From Candidatus Heimdallarchaeota archaeon (GTDB lineage Archaea; Asgardarchaeota; Heimdallarchaeia; Heimdallarchaeales; Kariarchaeaceae): a DNA stretch of 13,630 nt. The translations under genes were made by a program, and so were the position numbers. The notes beneath the pieces were generated by a model. It was not told where the DNA came from, made no database searches, and saw only the letters and a program-made list of their open reading frames with translations. Location: assembly GCA_021399405.1 (NCBI GenBank), contig JAAFKL010000250.1, positions 1-13,630 of the forward strand. Direction: 5' to 3'. Positions 12,884 through 13,630 of the stretch are shown here, in pieces; the stretch's first letter is position 1; each line of letters starts with the position of its first letter.

Positions 12884-13630
12884 GTGAGATTTACACGAGC
12901 AATAGTAAGAGAACTCAGTCCCTCTTATGCTAATTGTGTTTCAGATTTTCCCGAGCATCACTTACTAAATCTAGAAAAGGCGAAGAACCAGCACTCCGAA
13001 TATGTTAATCTGCTAAGTGATCTCGGTTTAGACATAATTAAATTAGAAGGGGATATAACCTATCCAGATTGTTGCTTTGTTGAGGATAATGCAGTCATCC
13101 ATGGGAATAATGCAGTTATTACCCGAATGGGAATCAACAGTAGGAGGGGGGAAGTTGAAGCTACTCAAGAGGCACTTGCAGATTATAAAACACTTTATAC
13201 TATTAATGCCCCTGGAACCCTTGAAGGTGGAGATATCATACATGTGGAAGATCAAAACTTATTGATCTGTGGTAAATCTCAAAGAACAAACCAACAAGGG
13301 ATAAATCAACTTGGTGAAAAACTTGGATGTAAGATTAAAGTGATAGAAAATCCAAATATTGTCCATCTCAAAAGCTATGTTACTTATCTTGGAAATAACA
13401 CTATGTTGACTACAAGAGAATATCAAGACCATCCGGCATTAAACACATTCGTTAAACTGGTTATTGATGATAAGGAAGCCTATGCCGCAAATTCACTTAA
13501 TATAAACGAGACTATCATAATTCCCAAGGGTTACAATAAAACCAAAGAAATGCTTGTTAACAATGGATTCGAGGTATCAACCCTTGATATCAGCGAGTTT
13601 CAGAAATGCGAAGGAGCATTAACTTGTTTA
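12884..13630 (+). CDS. ddaH: N(G),N(G)-dimethylarginine dimethylaminohydrolase (3' end cut by window edge)
   Basis: There are 249 codons from GTG 12884 to the window end, reading MRFTRAIVRELSPSYANCVS at the start. PDCCFVEDNAVI carries the substrate-binding Glu-Asp. APGTLEGGDIIHV is the guanidine-modifying superfamily loop. VHLKSYVTYLG carries the catalytic His, and FQKCEGALTCL ends on the catalytic Cys (codon 13625-13627). This is the complete active site of DDAH, which hydrolyses methylated arginine to citrulline and methylamine through a Cys thiouronium intermediate. Family length is about 255-285, so only a short tail is missing. Arginine deiminase and ornithine-forming relatives share the fold, but the CEGALTCL end is DDAH-like. 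Cytosolic. The symbol is by family. Confidence 0.85.
   Translation, partial: MRFTRAIVRELSPSYANCVSDFPEHHLLNLEKAKNQHSEYVNLLSDLGLDIIKLEGDITYPDCCFVEDNAVIHGNNAVITRMGINSRRGEVEATQEALADYKTLYTINAPGTLEGGDIIHVEDQNLLICGKSQRTNQQGINQLGEKLGCKIKVIENPNIVHLKSYVTYLGNNTMLTTREYQDHPALNTFVKLVIDDKEAYAANSLNINETIIIPKGYNKTKEMLVNNGFEVSTLDISEFQKCEGALTCL

Noticed and set aside
1..13630. tRNA, rRNA, riboswitch, transposase or integrase genes
   Set aside because: None recognised by eye on either strand; a covariance-model scan would be needed to exclude small RNAs.

Overview
This is an AT-rich stretch that reads as archaeal, and most likely from an Asgard archaeon (Heimdall/Loki-like). The evidence is indirect. Several genes have a TATA-like box about 20-30 bases before the start codon, which fits leaderless or short-leader transcripts. 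There is a VapB-type antitoxin, a Roadblock/LC7-like protein, a degenerate Ras-like small GTPase, a large TPR-like protein and a NosD-like surface protein with a C-terminal membrane anchor. No rRNA or tRNA is present to settle the taxonomy.

Left part (1-4572), all on the minus strand. An almost complete vapB antitoxin runs off the left edge. Just upstream of it lies a start-less C-terminal fragment of a VapC (PIN) toxin, and a palindrome covers the putative vapB TATA box. Next come a small Cys-rich MGMFD-type protein and a haloalkane dehalogenase with a complete catalytic set. The gap of about 500 bases upstream of the dehalogenase holds three AATGAT/ATCATT dyads, a possible 50-residue membrane peptide, and a diverged copy of the 3' end of a gene 2 kb away. 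Then follow a 591-residue helical-repeat protein with a TTG start, and a small secreted protein built of charge blocks (Pro/Asp, then Asp5, then Lys/Asp/His).

Middle part (4922-9039). Two plus-strand genes encode a lipocalin-like beta-rich protein and a secreted, membrane-anchored parallel beta-helix protein. A Roadblock/LC7-like gene converges on them.

Right part (9272-13630). Plus-strand genes encode a PaaI-type hotdog thioesterase, a C_GCAxxG_C_C redox protein, a pseudo-GTPase that has lost every nucleotide-binding signature, and a histidine phosphatase. A minus-strand YhfC-type intramembrane protease homologue follows. The window closes with a dimethylarginine dimethylaminohydrolase cut just after its catalytic Cys.

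The genes are mostly spaced by 60-350 bases and do not form one tight operon. The most unusual items are the pseudo-GTPase 1.5 kb from a Roadblock-like protein, the charge-block secreted protein, the decayed TA locus, and the dyad-flanked haloalkane dehalogenase.
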